Below are positions 50,154 through 58,665 of a stretch of 64,000 nt of DNA, one piece after another. The first letter of the stretch is position 1, and each line of letters opens with the position of its first letter. Under the pieces are notes generated by a model. That model saw only the letters and a list, made by a program, of their open reading frames with translations, had not been told where the DNA came from and made no database searches. Made by a program: the position numbers and the translations under genes. This DNA comes from Palsa-147 sp049279675 (GTDB lineage: Bacteria; Acidobacteriota; Terriglobia; Acidiferrales; UBA7541). The stretch spans positions 1 to 64,000 of the forward strand of contig JBAPOP010000130.1 of the NCBI GenBank assembly GCA_049279675.1. Reading direction: 5' to 3'.

Positions 50154-51136
50154 TCCCGTCCTACACTTTGAAATTGCTTGTTACTTGTTCGGCCTCGTTT
50201 TTCCTAATTCACTGTGCGTTGAGCTGGGCGACTTCCGTTTCTTCGCGCGTGGCGATTCGGTGGGCCGAGAGGTTGAGTCCCCGGCTCGGTGCTCGCGTCC
50301 TCTTTTTTCTTCGCATTTTCCCGGCGTCTTTTTCCTTACTCGTTGTGCTGGGTTTCTGCGTCCCAAGCTTCTTGTTGTTTGAGCCGCGGACTTACGCAGA
50401 ACGCTTGAATCTCCCATGTTTTATGATCGCAATTTTCGGACTGACAATCTGGCTCATCTCGATCTGCAAGAGCGTCTGCGCTTCGGTTAGCTCGCAGACT
50501 TTCGTTCGTCGCGTTGAACGCGTCGGACAGAAAATCTCTCTGGCGCCGGGATCGTTGCCGGCCTGGGTGCTTTCGAAGGGTCCCCCGACCTTTGCGTTGT
50601 GGGGAATTATTCGCCCTCGACTCATACTCTCGCGAGACGTTCTGGACGCTCTTTCGGCCGAAGAGCTCGACGTAGTCTTGCGCCACGAAGGGGCACACCG
50701 AACATTTGGTGACAACATCAAACGTCTCCTTCTTCTGCTGGCGCCAGATCCATTGCCGTTTTTGCGGTGCTTCGCGGGTTTAGATCGTACTTGGGCGGAA
50801 TTGTCGGAGTGGGCGGCAGATGACGAGGCAACGCGCGGAGACGCCCAAGCGTCGGTCGTGCTCGCTCAGGCGCTGATTCGAGTTTCCAGGCTGGGATTAA
50901 CGTCTCCGTCGCGCCTTGCCGCCTCGATGATCAGCGATGGCCACCTCGCGAAACGCGTCGATCGGTTGTTGTCGATCAAGCCGGCCGGTGAAGCTCAATC
51001 GAGTCTTCGAAAATCGTCTTCGTGGCCGCTCGTTCTGTTCTTTATGGCATCGGTCTTGTTCGCGGTCACCATCTTCGTTGAGCGCTCGCCCGTCCTCTAC
51101 GCGGTACATCGGCTGATAGAACAAATGATTGGCTGA
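50150..51136 (+). CDS. M56 (BlaR1-like) membrane metalloprotease without sensor domain
   Basis: A 328-residue membrane protein with hydrophobic helices at about 5-27, 45-75 and 85-108, a cytoplasmic zinc protease segment and a last helix near 295-313. The zinc motif HEGAH (His179, Glu180, His183) and a following EWAADDEA are those of M56 peptidases. The extracellular penicillin-binding sensor of BlaR1/MecR1 is absent: only about 15 residues follow the last helix. It must be triggered in some other way. Overlaps the blaI-like gene by four bases, so they form a regulatory pair. Confidence 0.88.
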   Translation: MIPSYTLKLLVTCSASFFLIHCALSWATSVSSRVAIRWAERLSPRLGARVLFFLRIFPASFSLLVVLGFCVPSFLLFEPRTYAERLNLPCFMIAIFGLTIWLISICKSVCASVSSQTFVRRVERVGQKISLAPGSLPAWVLSKGPPTFALWGIIRPRLILSRDVLDALSAEELDVVLRHEGAHRTFGDNIKRLLLLLAPDPLPFLRCFAGLDRTWAELSEWAADDEATRGDAQASVVLAQALIRVSRLGLTSPSRLAASMISDGHLAKRVDRLLSIKPAGEAQSSLRKSSSWPLVLFFMASVLFAVTIFVERSPVLYAVHRLIEQMIG

Positions 51137-51154
51137 CGATCTCGAGTCAGGCAT

Positions 51155-51181
51155 TCGGCCGACCTGCCGGCCAGCCCTACG
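51155..51181 (-). repeat. REP-like palindrome (GTAG head), family B
   Basis: Minus strand: GTAG followed by arms GGCCGGC / GTCGGCC (imperfect). Shares its GTAGGGCTGGCCGG head with the copies at 14.1 and 23.6 kb. Confidence 0.55.
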
Positions 51182-51282
51182 GAAGCTAATCGAAAATCGC
51201 CTTGTCCGCCCGATTGGCCGCTCTCGCGCCTATGCCCTGCGTGAATTACTGCCTCTGGTAGTAACAACTGGCGTCCGGTAGC

Positions 51283-51591
51283 TTGCCTACCTACGTTGGA
51301 CACATCAAGCCGTTCAGCGAGCAGATTTATCTCGAGGTTCCCTTGTCCAAATTCTCGCAACGATTCCAGTCGACCAAGGCCATCTTCAAGCTTTTCACCT
51401 TAGAGCGAGCTGCTTCAATGCTTGGAGTTGCGCCCACCACGATGCAGCAATTCGCTTTCGAAGGACGCATCCGGCCGGCCATGATCGTCCGCGCGATTGG
51501 GAAATTTGACGATTCGGAGCGGTGCCTTTTCAGAGGTGATGATCTTGCCCGACTCAAGGCGTCGTTGAGGCGCGACGAGACGGGGAAATAG
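51283..51591 (+). CDS. Small helix-turn-helix protein, excisionase/MerR-like
   Basis: A 102-residue protein. The middle, FTLERAASMLGVAPTTMQQF and on to AFEGRIRPA, looks like the two-helix DNA-binding motif of MerR-type or excisionase-like (HTH_17) proteins, followed by a short wing region ending FRGDDLARLKASL. The first about 35 residues match nothing. The TTG start at 51283 is a guess; no ribosome site is clear. It stands alone between the BlaR1-like gene and convergent ribF. DNA binding is likely, target unknown. Confidence 0.55.
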   Translation: MPTYVGHIKPFSEQIYLEVPLSKFSQRFQSTKAIFKLFTLERAASMLGVAPTTMQQFAFEGRIRPAMIVRAIGKFDDSERCLFRGDDLARLKASLRRDETGK

Positions 51592-51625
51592 CGCGAGTCG
51601 CGACCCCACGCGCGTTTGCAATCCT

Positions 51626-52600
51626 CTACGCCGATTGTTTCTTGAGACTGAATCGGTCAATTAACCTGAAGAATTGCCGCGCTCTCCGCTCGTCCTGCTG
51701 GATTTGCATACGCAGCACGTCAGCGCCGGGAAATTTCATCTCATCCCGCAATCGCGGCCAGAATCGAACTTCCATCGGGCCGCTCGACAAATCCTGGCTG
51801 AAATCGAAAAGATAGCTCTCGATAGAAATACTTCCTCCGCCAAACGTTGGGCGAATCCCCACGTTCGTCACCGCTCGATGCAGGCGCGAATCAACGAAAA
51901 CCTCCGTCGCGTACACACCAGGCTTCGGAAGGAGTTCCTGCTCCGTCCGCAAATTCAGCGTCGGGTAGACGGCGCGCCGCCCCCGCCCCTCTCCCTGCTG
52001 AATTTCCCCGGCGAGTCCATAAGGCCTGCCTAGCATCCGCCCGGCGCGGATCAATCTGCCTTCGCCGACTGCTTGCCGAATTGCGGAACTCGAGATCGTC
52101 CTGCCGCGCCACGACACGGCGGGAATGCATTCCACCGCAAAGCCGTGCGCTTTTCCGCGCTCGCGAAGAAGTTCAACATCTCCGGCCTGCTTGTAGCCGA
52201 ATCGGAAGTTCTGCCCTACAAGCACCGCGCGAGTCCCAAGTGTGTCCACGAGAATCTTCTGCACGAAATCGTCGGGGCTGAGATGTTCGAGCGCGCTATC
52301 GAATTTCAACACAAGCACCGCATCAAGATGCTCCGCCTCGAGCGCGGCAAGCCGCTGTGGCAACGTCATCAGCAGCGCCGGCGCATCCGACGGCCGCAGA
52401 AATCGCAGCGGATGCGGGTCAAACGTGATCGCGACGCTCTGAGCGTTCAGCATGTGTGCCTGCTCGACGCTGCGCCTCAAAATTTCGCAGTGGCCAAGAT
52501 GCATTCCGTCAAAATTGCCAACGGTTACAACGGAGCCGCGCCCATCCGCGCTGAAGCGCGCTCTCCACTCCTCGGCCGAATTTAATATCGCGAGCGCCAT
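51626..52600 (-). CDS. ribF: Bifunctional riboflavin kinase / FAD synthetase
   Basis: A 324-residue RibF that turns riboflavin to FMN and then FAD. The nucleotidyltransferase half has VVTVGNFDGMHLGH (HxGH-like) and ISSSAIRQAVGEG; the kinase half shows GRPYGLAGEIQQGEGRGRR, PTLNL and GVYATEV. Both halves are complete. ATG 52600 shares a base with the stop of the upstream MBL gene (TGATG), which decides the start and shows coupled translation; the frame is open to 52708 but that lies inside the neighbour. Confidence 0.94.
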   Translation of the reverse strand: MALAILNSAEEWRARFSADGRGSVVTVGNFDGMHLGHCEILRRSVEQAHMLNAQSVAITFDPHPLRFLRPSDAPALLMTLPQRLAALEAEHLDAVLVLKFDSALEHLSPDDFVQKILVDTLGTRAVLVGQNFRFGYKQAGDVELLRERGKAHGFAVECIPAVSWRGRTISSSAIRQAVGEGRLIRAGRMLGRPYGLAGEIQQGEGRGRRAVYPTLNLRTEQELLPKPGVYATEVFVDSRLHRAVTNVGIRPTFGGGSISIESYLFDFSQDLSSGPMEVRFWPRLRDEMKFPGADVLRMQIQQDERRARQFFRLIDRFSLKKQSA

Positions 52601-53358
52601 CAGATGCTCGACTCCAGCACAAGTCCATCGTAGGAAAGCCGGACATTCTCCGGCAAACGCGCGTTCGCTTCTTCGTGCGCGAGATCGTGGCAGATGTGGG
52701 TGAACCACGCGTGCCGCGGTTTCAGTTCCTCTACGAGCGAAAGCGATTGCTCGACGTTCGAATGCATCGGATGCGGCGTGTAGCGCAGCGCATCGAGAAT
52801 GAAATGATCGAGATCGTGCAGCAGTTCCTTTGACGTTTCCGGCAGCGCACTGAAATCCGTGAGATACGCCACGCCGCCGATCCGGAACCCAAGAACGGGA
52901 TTCGGCCCATGCTGTGCGCGCACCGGTATCACTTCGACGCCGAAAAGTGAAAAATTACCTGTAATCGGGTGCAGCGTAACGCCGGGAAGGGAACTCTCAC
53001 TCGGCACGTCATCGAAGATGTATGCAAACGTCCGCTTGAGCACCGCCAGCGTCTCCGGCGATGCATACACCGGTACCGCGCCGCCTTGTTTCATGTTGTA
53101 CGGGCGGATGTCGTCGAGACCCATGATGTGGTCTGCGTGTCCGTGAGTGTAGAGGACGGCATCCAGGCGATCGAGATGGGCGCGCAGCGCTTGCGAGCGA
53201 AAATCCGGCGTCGTGTCGATCACCACGGAATGCCCGTCGAATTCGAGCAGCAGCGAAGGTCGCGTGCGCTGATCGTGCGGATCGCTTGACTGGCAGACGG
53301 CGCAGTGGCACCCGAGCGTCGGCACTCCCATCGAGGTTCCCGATCCGAGAATGGTCAA
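52600..53358 (-). CDS. MBL-fold metal-dependent hydrolase (PhnP/RNase Z-like)
   Basis: A 252-residue metallo-beta-lactamase fold protein of the PhnP-like branch, which acts as phosphodiesterases on cyclic or linear nucleotides. MTILGSGTSMGVPTLGCHC begins with the branch's Cys-x-Cys-type motif (CHCAVC), the metal site is YTHGHADHIMGLDD, and further ligands are VAYLTDFSALP and WFTHICHDL. All ligands seem present. It precedes ribF and shares a base with it. Substrate is not known. Confidence 0.88.
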   Translation of the reverse strand: MTILGSGTSMGVPTLGCHCAVCQSSDPHDQRTRPSLLLEFDGHSVVIDTTPDFRSQALRAHLDRLDAVLYTHGHADHIMGLDDIRPYNMKQGGAVPVYASPETLAVLKRTFAYIFDDVPSESSLPGVTLHPITGNFSLFGVEVIPVRAQHGPNPVLGFRIGGVAYLTDFSALPETSKELLHDLDHFILDALRYTPHPMHSNVEQSLSLVEELKPRHAWFTHICHDLAHEEANARLPENVRLSYDGLVLESSI

Positions 53359-53431
53359 TCGCAGCGGTCGCAGAGCGCAGCTCCCAATTTCAGCGTGAAT
53401 CTCGCAGAATTTCGTGCGGCACGGAAGGCGG

Positions 53432-53995
53432 CTAAGGCTTCTTGATGCTTTTGGCTCCGCCCTTGGCCTGGGCCTGGGCCGCCGCGGCGTTCGTTATTTC
53501 CATGAACGAGAGTTTGAGGCTTCCGATCACTTCCACGAGCAGTGCGTTATCTTCCGCGGCCAGGTTGCCTTGCGTCTTCTCGCGCAGGACGTCGAGCAGA
53601 TCGATCATTTCGTGCGCGCCTTCGAGATCGAGAAACGCTTGGCCGGTCCGCGGATCCGTCATGCCTCCCAGCATCGCGGCGGCGTTACGCGCCAGAAAAT
53701 CGACGAGCATCTGAAAATTGCGCGAAGGTGCGGGACCTTCGGGCGCAGGCGCAGCACCGGCTACCGCCGCTCCGCCCGCAGCCGCGCCGGGCGCCGCTGT
53801 TCCCTCAGGACCGGAAATTACTTTGCCCGCTGCGGGCGTCGCCTCGGGCTTTGCCGATTGTTTCTCGGATAAAATTTTGGCGCTCTCCCGCTCGCGCCGT
53901 TCCTCGTCCACTGCCTCTTTGCGAAGCTCGCCCTCAGCCGTAAACGGCCGCCGGTCTACCACCTTGAAAGATTCGTCGTGCTTATGCTCTGCCAA
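53432..53995 (-). CDS. DUF1844 protein
   Basis: A 187-residue cytoplasmic protein. The C-terminal 90 residues (FQMLVDFLARNAAAMLGG, LDLEGAHEMIDLLDVLREKT, then a helix with SLKLSFMEI) form the DUF1844 domain, typical of Acidobacteria, Planctomycetes and Deltaproteobacteria. The N-terminal half is charged (FKVVDRRPFTAEGELRKEAV) and followed by an Ala/Gly/Pro linker (about 55-90). Function unknown. Upstream of the MBL-ribF pair on the same strand, 73 bases away. Confidence 0.82.
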   Translation of the reverse strand: MAEHKHDESFKVVDRRPFTAEGELRKEAVDEERRERESAKILSEKQSAKPEATPAAGKVISGPEGTAAPGAAAGGAAVAGAAPAPEGPAPSRNFQMLVDFLARNAAAMLGGMTDPRTGQAFLDLEGAHEMIDLLDVLREKTQGNLAAEDNALLVEVIGSLKLSFMEITNAAAAQAQAKGGAKSIKKP

Positions 53996-54303
53996 TTTGC
54001 ATCTCCAGACTTACCCCAGACCTGCGCGATCCCGCGAATAATTCAGTCTAGCATCCGCAGAACATCGCCGACAAGCGAGCCGCCCTTTGCGCCTCGGCGA
54101 CCGCGCCGCCTCTACTTGGCGCGCCGTATGTATCCCGCTCAGTCACTACTCCACGGTCACCGCTGTGAACGGATCGCATCAAATCAAAGGGACGTGCTAT
54201 AAGGATTTTGCGAGGCGTGCGTTCATGAGGCGTAGGCTATCGCCGCTGGGTGGATCCGAGCGAAGCTTGCGGCTGAATCCTTCCGAAAGGAGAATCATCG
54301 ACC
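53996..54303. other. Gene-free stretch
   Basis: The 308 bases between the divergent DUF1844 gene and the small gene at 54304 show no gene, repeat or clear promoter. AAAGGAG at 54284-54290 is the only feature, thirteen bases before the GTG at 54304. Confidence 0.45.
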
Positions 54304-54504
54304 GTGGCTAAATTAACGACTACTGCGAGAAAAAGACTTCCGAAATCGGACTTCGTGGAGAAACGTGAGAGGAAATACCCGATCCCTGATGCCGCTCACG
54401 CACGAGACGCTTTGGCGAGGAGCTCGGGAAAGCCGGAGCACGCCGCTGTCGTCGCCGCGGTCCGGCGAAAATTCCCAAAGATAAAAATCACAAAGAAGAA
54501 ATAA
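54304..54504 (+). CDS. Small basic protein, DUF6582-like
   Basis: A 66-residue, highly basic protein: AKLTTTARKRLPKSDFVEKR, then YPIPDAAHARDALARSSG and a C-terminal VAAVRRKFPKIKITKKK. This order (a short basic start, YPI-D-xxHARxAL, and an AAVRRKFP end) is typical of small proteins, often phage- or plasmid-associated, that carry a DUF6582-like motif. Function unknown. Starts with GTG after AAAGGAG at long spacing (13). No operon partner. Confidence 0.65.
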   Translation: MAKLTTTARKRLPKSDFVEKRERKYPIPDAAHARDALARSSGKPEHAAVVAAVRRKFPKIKITKKK

Positions 54505-54616
54505 CGGCTCGACATCTTAACCAGGCAGTGCCTTAGAGCTCTCGGCGTCATGAACCTTGTCAATTAGACGAGCCTACCGTAGAGTGTGATTTCACCGAGG
54601 AGCGCGTCCACCCGCT

Positions 54617-55564
54617 GTGTCGCCCCGACGAGCATCTGAAGCCCAATCCAAGAAAGCGTTAGCGCCTAAACACGGGCGCGGAAAACTGTCGCGCGCCTCC
54701 GCAGCCAAGCGAGCAAACGCCAAACAAACCAATCGCCGCGCTGGCGAACTCTTCGGAGATTTGATCGCCCTGCAAGCCCAATTGCGCGCCCCCGGCGGTT
54801 GCCCGTGGGATCGCGAGCAAACGCACGCCACCCTCCGCACGTTCCTCCTCGAAGAAACTCACGAAGTCCTCGATGCAATGGAGAGCGGCGACGCGAAGGA
54901 ATTTTCATCAGAACTCGGCGACCTCCTCCTCCAAATCGTTTTTCACTCTCTCATCGCCTCGGAAACTCATCAATTCGACATTCGCGACGTCATCGAATCT
55001 GTCCACACGAAAATGGTCCGCCGCCATCCGCACGTTTTCGGTGGCGTCAAAGTCTCCACATCCACACAAGTCCTAAAAAATTGGGAGCGCCTAAAAGCCG
55101 AAGAAAAGAAATCGTCGTCGGGCGGCAAAGCGCCGCTCCCCGAATCGCTCCTCGACGGCATTCCGCGCTCGCTCCCCGCATTAATGGAAGCGAATCAACT
55201 CACGCGCCGCGCCGCGAAAATCGGCTTCGACTGGGAGAAATTAGAAGACATCCTCGCGAAGCTCGCCGAAGAAGCCAACGAACTGCGCGCCGAAATTTCA
55301 AAAACGCCGAAACGCGAGAATGGCAAGAATGGCACCGCTAACGCCGCTATCGAAGAAGAAGTCGGCGATCTTCTCTTCGCCGCAGCCAACATCGGGCGAT
55401 TCCTCGGCCTCGACCCGGAAATCGCCCTCCTAAAGGCGAATCGAAAATTCAAGCGCCGCTTCCAATGGATGGAAAAAGAAGCGCAGCATCGCGGCGCCGC
55501 GTTAGCGGAAACGGATCGTGCGCAAATGGAAGAGCTATGGAACGACTCGAAGCAGCCCCGGTGA
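54617..55564 (+). CDS. mazG: Nucleoside triphosphate pyrophosphohydrolase MazG
   Basis: A 315-residue MazG that hydrolyses (d)NTPs to NMP plus pyrophosphate, cleaning abnormal nucleotides or lowering ppGpp. Two MazG-fold halves are seen: GGCPWDREQTHATLRTFLLE followed by ETHEVLDA and GDLLLQIVFHS, and a second with EEANELRAEI and EEVGDLLFAAANIGR. A basic N-terminal extension of about 45 residues (SKKALAPKHGRGKLSRAS) is extra. GTG start at 54617; the exact start is uncertain because the extension is not typical. The next gene overlaps its end by 28 bases. Confidence 0.9.
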   Translation: MSPRRASEAQSKKALAPKHGRGKLSRASAAKRANAKQTNRRAGELFGDLIALQAQLRAPGGCPWDREQTHATLRTFLLEETHEVLDAMESGDAKEFSSELGDLLLQIVFHSLIASETHQFDIRDVIESVHTKMVRRHPHVFGGVKVSTSTQVLKNWERLKAEEKKSSSGGKAPLPESLLDGIPRSLPALMEANQLTRRAAKIGFDWEKLEDILAKLAEEANELRAEISKTPKRENGKNGTANAAIEEEVGDLLFAAANIGRFLGLDPEIALLKANRKFKRRFQWMEKEAQHRGAALAETDRAQMEELWNDSKQPR

Positions 55565-56376
55565 GCCCGGTTCCCGTCGAAATCCGCCACTGCCGCACCA
55601 TCGCGGAATACGAAGAATGCGTCCGCCTCGAACGCATCACTTGGGGCCAGGGAATCCTCGTCCCGACCGCGATCTTCGCCGTCGCGCAGGAAACCGGCGG
55701 CCAAATCCTCGGCGCCTACGCTGGAAACCAAATGGTCGGATTCACCCTCGCACTCGCCGGCGTTCACGATGGCCGCCCGTTCCTCCACTCGCACATGACG
55801 GCCGTCCTCGAAGCTTTTCGCGATCATGGCGTCGGCCGCAGGCTCAAGCTCTTTCAGCGCCAGGACGCGCTCGCCCGCGGCTTCCCGCTTGTCGAATGGA
55901 CCTTCGATCCTCTCGAACTCAAAAACGCGCATTTTAATTTCATGCGCCTCGGCGCCATCGCGCGCCGCTTCATTCCCAATTTTTACGGCATCACGGAAAG
56001 CCCGCTCCATGCAGGCATGCCCACCGATCGTCTCGTAGCCGAATGGTGGCTCGATTCACCGCGCGTCAACTCGCTGCTGGCCGCGTCCACCGAGAGCCGC
56101 GGGCACGAAACGCAATCGCAGGCGCAGCCTCAGCCACACCTCGTGCAGCTCGCCCAGGCCGCCAAAATTTCCGTGCCACTGAACATCTCGGAATTAAGAC
56201 TTCGCGATCGCGCCGCCGCGCAACGCATCCAATCGGAAGTTCGCGAGCAATTCGAATCTTTGTTCGCGAAAGGCTACGCTGCAACAGGCATCGCGACGAG
56301 CGGCGCATCGGCCGAATACGACCTTCAACCCGTCGCTTCCGTCGCGGCGGAAATTTTCCCGGCGAATCAGCGCTAA
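55537..56376 (+). CDS. GNAT-family acyltransferase (COG3375-like)
   Basis: A 279-residue GNAT enzyme. Residues about 10-160 are the fold: EIRHCRTIAEYEECVRLERI, the strand QMVGFTLALAG and an acetyl-CoA loop with AFRDHGVGRRLKLFQRQ, then WTFDPLELKNAHFNFMRLGA. This arrangement matches the COG3375 group, whose genes often lie next to MenC/N-succinylamino-acid-racemase genes, as here (35 bases upstream). In such sets the GNAT protein succinylates a D-amino acid. C-terminal about 80 residues are less conserved. ATG 55537 lies within mazG; the longer frame start at 55465 would overlap further. Confidence 0.82.
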   Translation: MERLEAAPVSPVPVEIRHCRTIAEYEECVRLERITWGQGILVPTAIFAVAQETGGQILGAYAGNQMVGFTLALAGVHDGRPFLHSHMTAVLEAFRDHGVGRRLKLFQRQDALARGFPLVEWTFDPLELKNAHFNFMRLGAIARRFIPNFYGITESPLHAGMPTDRLVAEWWLDSPRVNSLLAASTESRGHETQSQAQPQPHLVQLAQAAKISVPLNISELRLRDRAAAQRIQSEVREQFESLFAKGYAATGIATSGASAEYDLQPVASVAAEIFPANQR

Positions 56377-56411
56377 GATATTCCCGGCATCGCGAGAGGA
56401 ACCGAGCTTTC

Positions 56412-57518
56412 ATGCGCTTGAAAAAGGCCTGCCTGCGGGAAATTCATCTAGACCTGATCGCGCCGTTCCAAACCAGCTTCGGCGCCTCGCACCATCGCCG
56501 CATCCTTCTCGTCGAAGTTGATGTCGATGGCGTATCCGGCTGGGGCGAAGTCGTCGCCGGCGAAGATCCCTTTTATTCCTACGAAACGGTCGAAACCGCC
56601 TGGCACATTCTCAGCGATCACATCTGGCCAATGCTAAAACTTCGCGAATTCAGCGCCGCTCGCGAAGTCTTCGATCTCCTCGCGCCCATCCGCGGCCACA
56701 ACATGGCGAAAGCCGGAATCGAATCCGCCATCTGGGACGCCGAAGCGAAAATCCGCAATACGCCTCTCTGGAAATTGCTCGATGGCACGCGCCCCGAAAT
56801 TCCATGCGGCGTTTCCATCGGCATCCAGCCGAGCATCGAGGAGCTTCTCGCGAAGGTCGAAAAGGAACTAGCCGCCGGCTACCAGCGCATAAAAATAAAA
56901 ATCAAGCCCGGCTGGGATATTCAGCCGGTCCAGGCTCTGCGCAATCGCTGGCCGCGCATTCGCCTGATGGTTGACGCGAACTCCGCCTATCGCCTCGAGG
57001 ACGCGCCGCACCTGAAAACTCTCGACCCGTTCTATCTCATCATGATCGAGCAACCGCTCGGCTGGGACGACATTTACGATCACGCTAAGCTTCAGAAGCA
57101 GCTCGAAACGCCAATCTGCCTCGACGAGTCCATCCACTCCGTAGCCGACGCGCGCATCGCTATCGAAATCGGCGCCTGCCAGATCATCAATATCAAAATG
57201 GGTCGCGTCGGCGGGCACACAGCCGCTCGCCGCGTTCACGACGTCTGCAAGGAGAAAGGAATTCCGGTGTGGTGCGGCGGCATGCTCGAATCCGGCATCG
57301 GCCGCGCGCAAAATATCGCGCTCTCGACGCTCCCGAATTTCATTCTTCCCGGCGATATCTCCGCCAGCCGCCGCTATTGGACCGAGGACATCATCACTCC
57401 CGAAGTCGAAGTCACGCCGCAGGGCACCATCAAAGTGCCAACGAGTCCCGGCATCGGTTACGAGCCGCGCCTCGATCGCATCGAATCTTTAACGCAACGA
57501 AAGGTGACGCTCACCTAA
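56412..57518 (+). CDS. Enolase-superfamily OSBS/N-succinylamino acid racemase (MenC-like)
   Basis: A 368-residue enolase-superfamily enzyme. Motifs: YQRIKIKIKPGWD with the catalytic KxK, RLMVDANSAY (metal Asp), IMIEQPLGWDD (Glu), CLDESIHS (Asp) and INIKMGRVGG (second catalytic Lys). It fits o-succinylbenzoate synthase (MenC) and the closely related N-succinylamino acid racemase, which many members also are. Without men genes but with a GNAT gene next door, the racemase role is favoured. ATG 56412 is the natural start; an open frame to 56043 lies within the GNAT gene. Confidence 0.88.
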   Translation: MRLKKACLREIHLDLIAPFQTSFGASHHRRILLVEVDVDGVSGWGEVVAGEDPFYSYETVETAWHILSDHIWPMLKLREFSAAREVFDLLAPIRGHNMAKAGIESAIWDAEAKIRNTPLWKLLDGTRPEIPCGVSIGIQPSIEELLAKVEKELAAGYQRIKIKIKPGWDIQPVQALRNRWPRIRLMVDANSAYRLEDAPHLKTLDPFYLIMIEQPLGWDDIYDHAKLQKQLETPICLDESIHSVADARIAIEIGACQIINIKMGRVGGHTAARRVHDVCKEKGIPVWCGGMLESGIGRAQNIALSTLPNFILPGDISASRRYWTEDIITPEVEVTPQGTIKVPTSPGIGYEPRLDRIESLTQRKVTLT

Positions 57519-57532
57519 ATGCCGAGCATCTC

Positions 57533-57557
57533 CGTAGGGGCGTCCGCCGCGGCGGAC
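57533..57557 (+). repeat. REP-like palindrome (GTAG head)
   Basis: GTAG followed by a perfect 16-base palindrome GTCCGCCGCGGCGGAC. No T-tract follows, so it is more like the other GTAG-headed repeats than a terminator. Confidence 0.5.
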
Positions 57558-57583
57558 TGCTCCCAAACCTTGTTTAACCGCAC

Positions 57584-58504
57584 ATGAAAAAACAACCGCC
57601 CAAACCCCTCCTCCTCTTCACCATGCTCTCCCTCATGGTTTTGATCTGGACCGTCAATTTCATCGCCGCAAAAATCGCGTTCCGTCACATGCCCGTGATG
57701 ATGCTCGTGGCGTCGCGCCTCGAATTCGCCGCAATAATCATGTCGGTAATTTATTTCTTCACGCCGCGCCACACGAAGCTCGATCGCCGCGATATCAAAA
57801 CCTTCATCCTGCTCGGCATTTTCGGCGTCTTGATTAATCAAGGCGGGTTTTCGCTCGGCTTGAAATACACCACCGTCGGCCATTCCGCCATCATCATCGC
57901 CATCGCGCCCGTCGTCGTCATGCTCCTCGCCGGGCTTTCCGGCCTCGAAAGCATTTCGCGTGGCAAAATTATTGGCATGGCCCTCTGCTTCATCGGTGTC
58001 CTCATCCTCGCTTCCGAAAATGGTTTCGCTTCGTTCGGCGCCGGCACGATCAAAGGCGATCTCATCACTGGCGCGAGCGTTGCGGGCTATTCGATCTACG
58101 CCGTTTTAGCCAAACGAGTGGTCAATCGCTATGACACTGTCACGATGAACTATTTCAATTTCCTCGTCGCAGCGGTCTGCCTCTTGCCGCTCGCGATCTA
58201 TGAATGGACACATCTCGATTGGGGCAGCGTCGGCTGGGCTGGCTGGGCGGGACTTGCTTACATGGCGGCGCTGAGTTCGGTCGTCGGCTACTTGATTTAC
58301 TATTGGGCACTGCGCCACATGGACGCATCGCGTCTCGCCGCCACAACCTATATCGAGCCGATCCTCGCCATGATCCTCGGCGTAATTTTCCTCGGAGAAC
58401 ATTTCACCGGCCACCTGCTAACCGGCGGCGCCCTGGTCCTCACCGGCGTCTACATCACCGAACGCAGCATGGGCGACAATGCCCTCCCTCCCGAACCCGC
58501 CTAA
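57584..58504 (+). CDS. EamA-family (DMT) transporter
   Basis: A 306-residue inner-membrane protein of the drug/metabolite transporter superfamily with ten hydrophobic helices in two EamA repeats (first from LLFTMLSLMVLIWTVNFIAA; second from ITGASVAGYSIYAVLAKRVV). Family members export or take up amino acids, nucleotides or drugs; the substrate cannot be told. It follows the MenC-like gene by 66 bases on the same strand, so export of the amino acids handled there is an appealing but unproven idea. Confidence 0.88.
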   Translation: MKKQPPKPLLLFTMLSLMVLIWTVNFIAAKIAFRHMPVMMLVASRLEFAAIIMSVIYFFTPRHTKLDRRDIKTFILLGIFGVLINQGGFSLGLKYTTVGHSAIIIAIAPVVVMLLAGLSGLESISRGKIIGMALCFIGVLILASENGFASFGAGTIKGDLITGASVAGYSIYAVLAKRVVNRYDTVTMNYFNFLVAAVCLLPLAIYEWTHLDWGSVGWAGWAGLAYMAALSSVVGYLIYYWALRHMDASRLAATTYIEPILAMILGVIFLGEHFTGHLLTGGALVLTGVYITERSMGDNALPPEPA

Positions 58505-58511
58505 TCCCGGG

Positions 58512-58554
58512 TGAGAGCCCCCGCATTCATGTGGGGGAGGAGCGCTTTAGCGCT
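58512..58554. repeat. Two small hairpins after the EamA gene
   Basis: CCCCCGCA-TTCA-TGTGGGGG (58517-58536) and GGAGCGC-TTTA-GCGCTCC. The second core, GCGCTTTAGCGC, recurs about 30 bases on. No T-tract follows; they may still end the transcript or be further dispersed repeats. Confidence 0.4.
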
Positions 58555-58665
58555 CCGGAAGAAATCTTGCTTACGATCATGCGCTTTAGCGCTGGCCTGC
58601 GAGAAATCCCCGAGGCTACAATTTGAGTCCGCCAAGCTTCTCGCTCCAGAACGGAGGCACCACCC

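Noticed and set aside
57533..57557. Rho-independent terminator after the MenC-like gene
   Set aside because: The palindrome is perfect but no T-tract follows, and the GTAG head groups it with the REP-like repeats.
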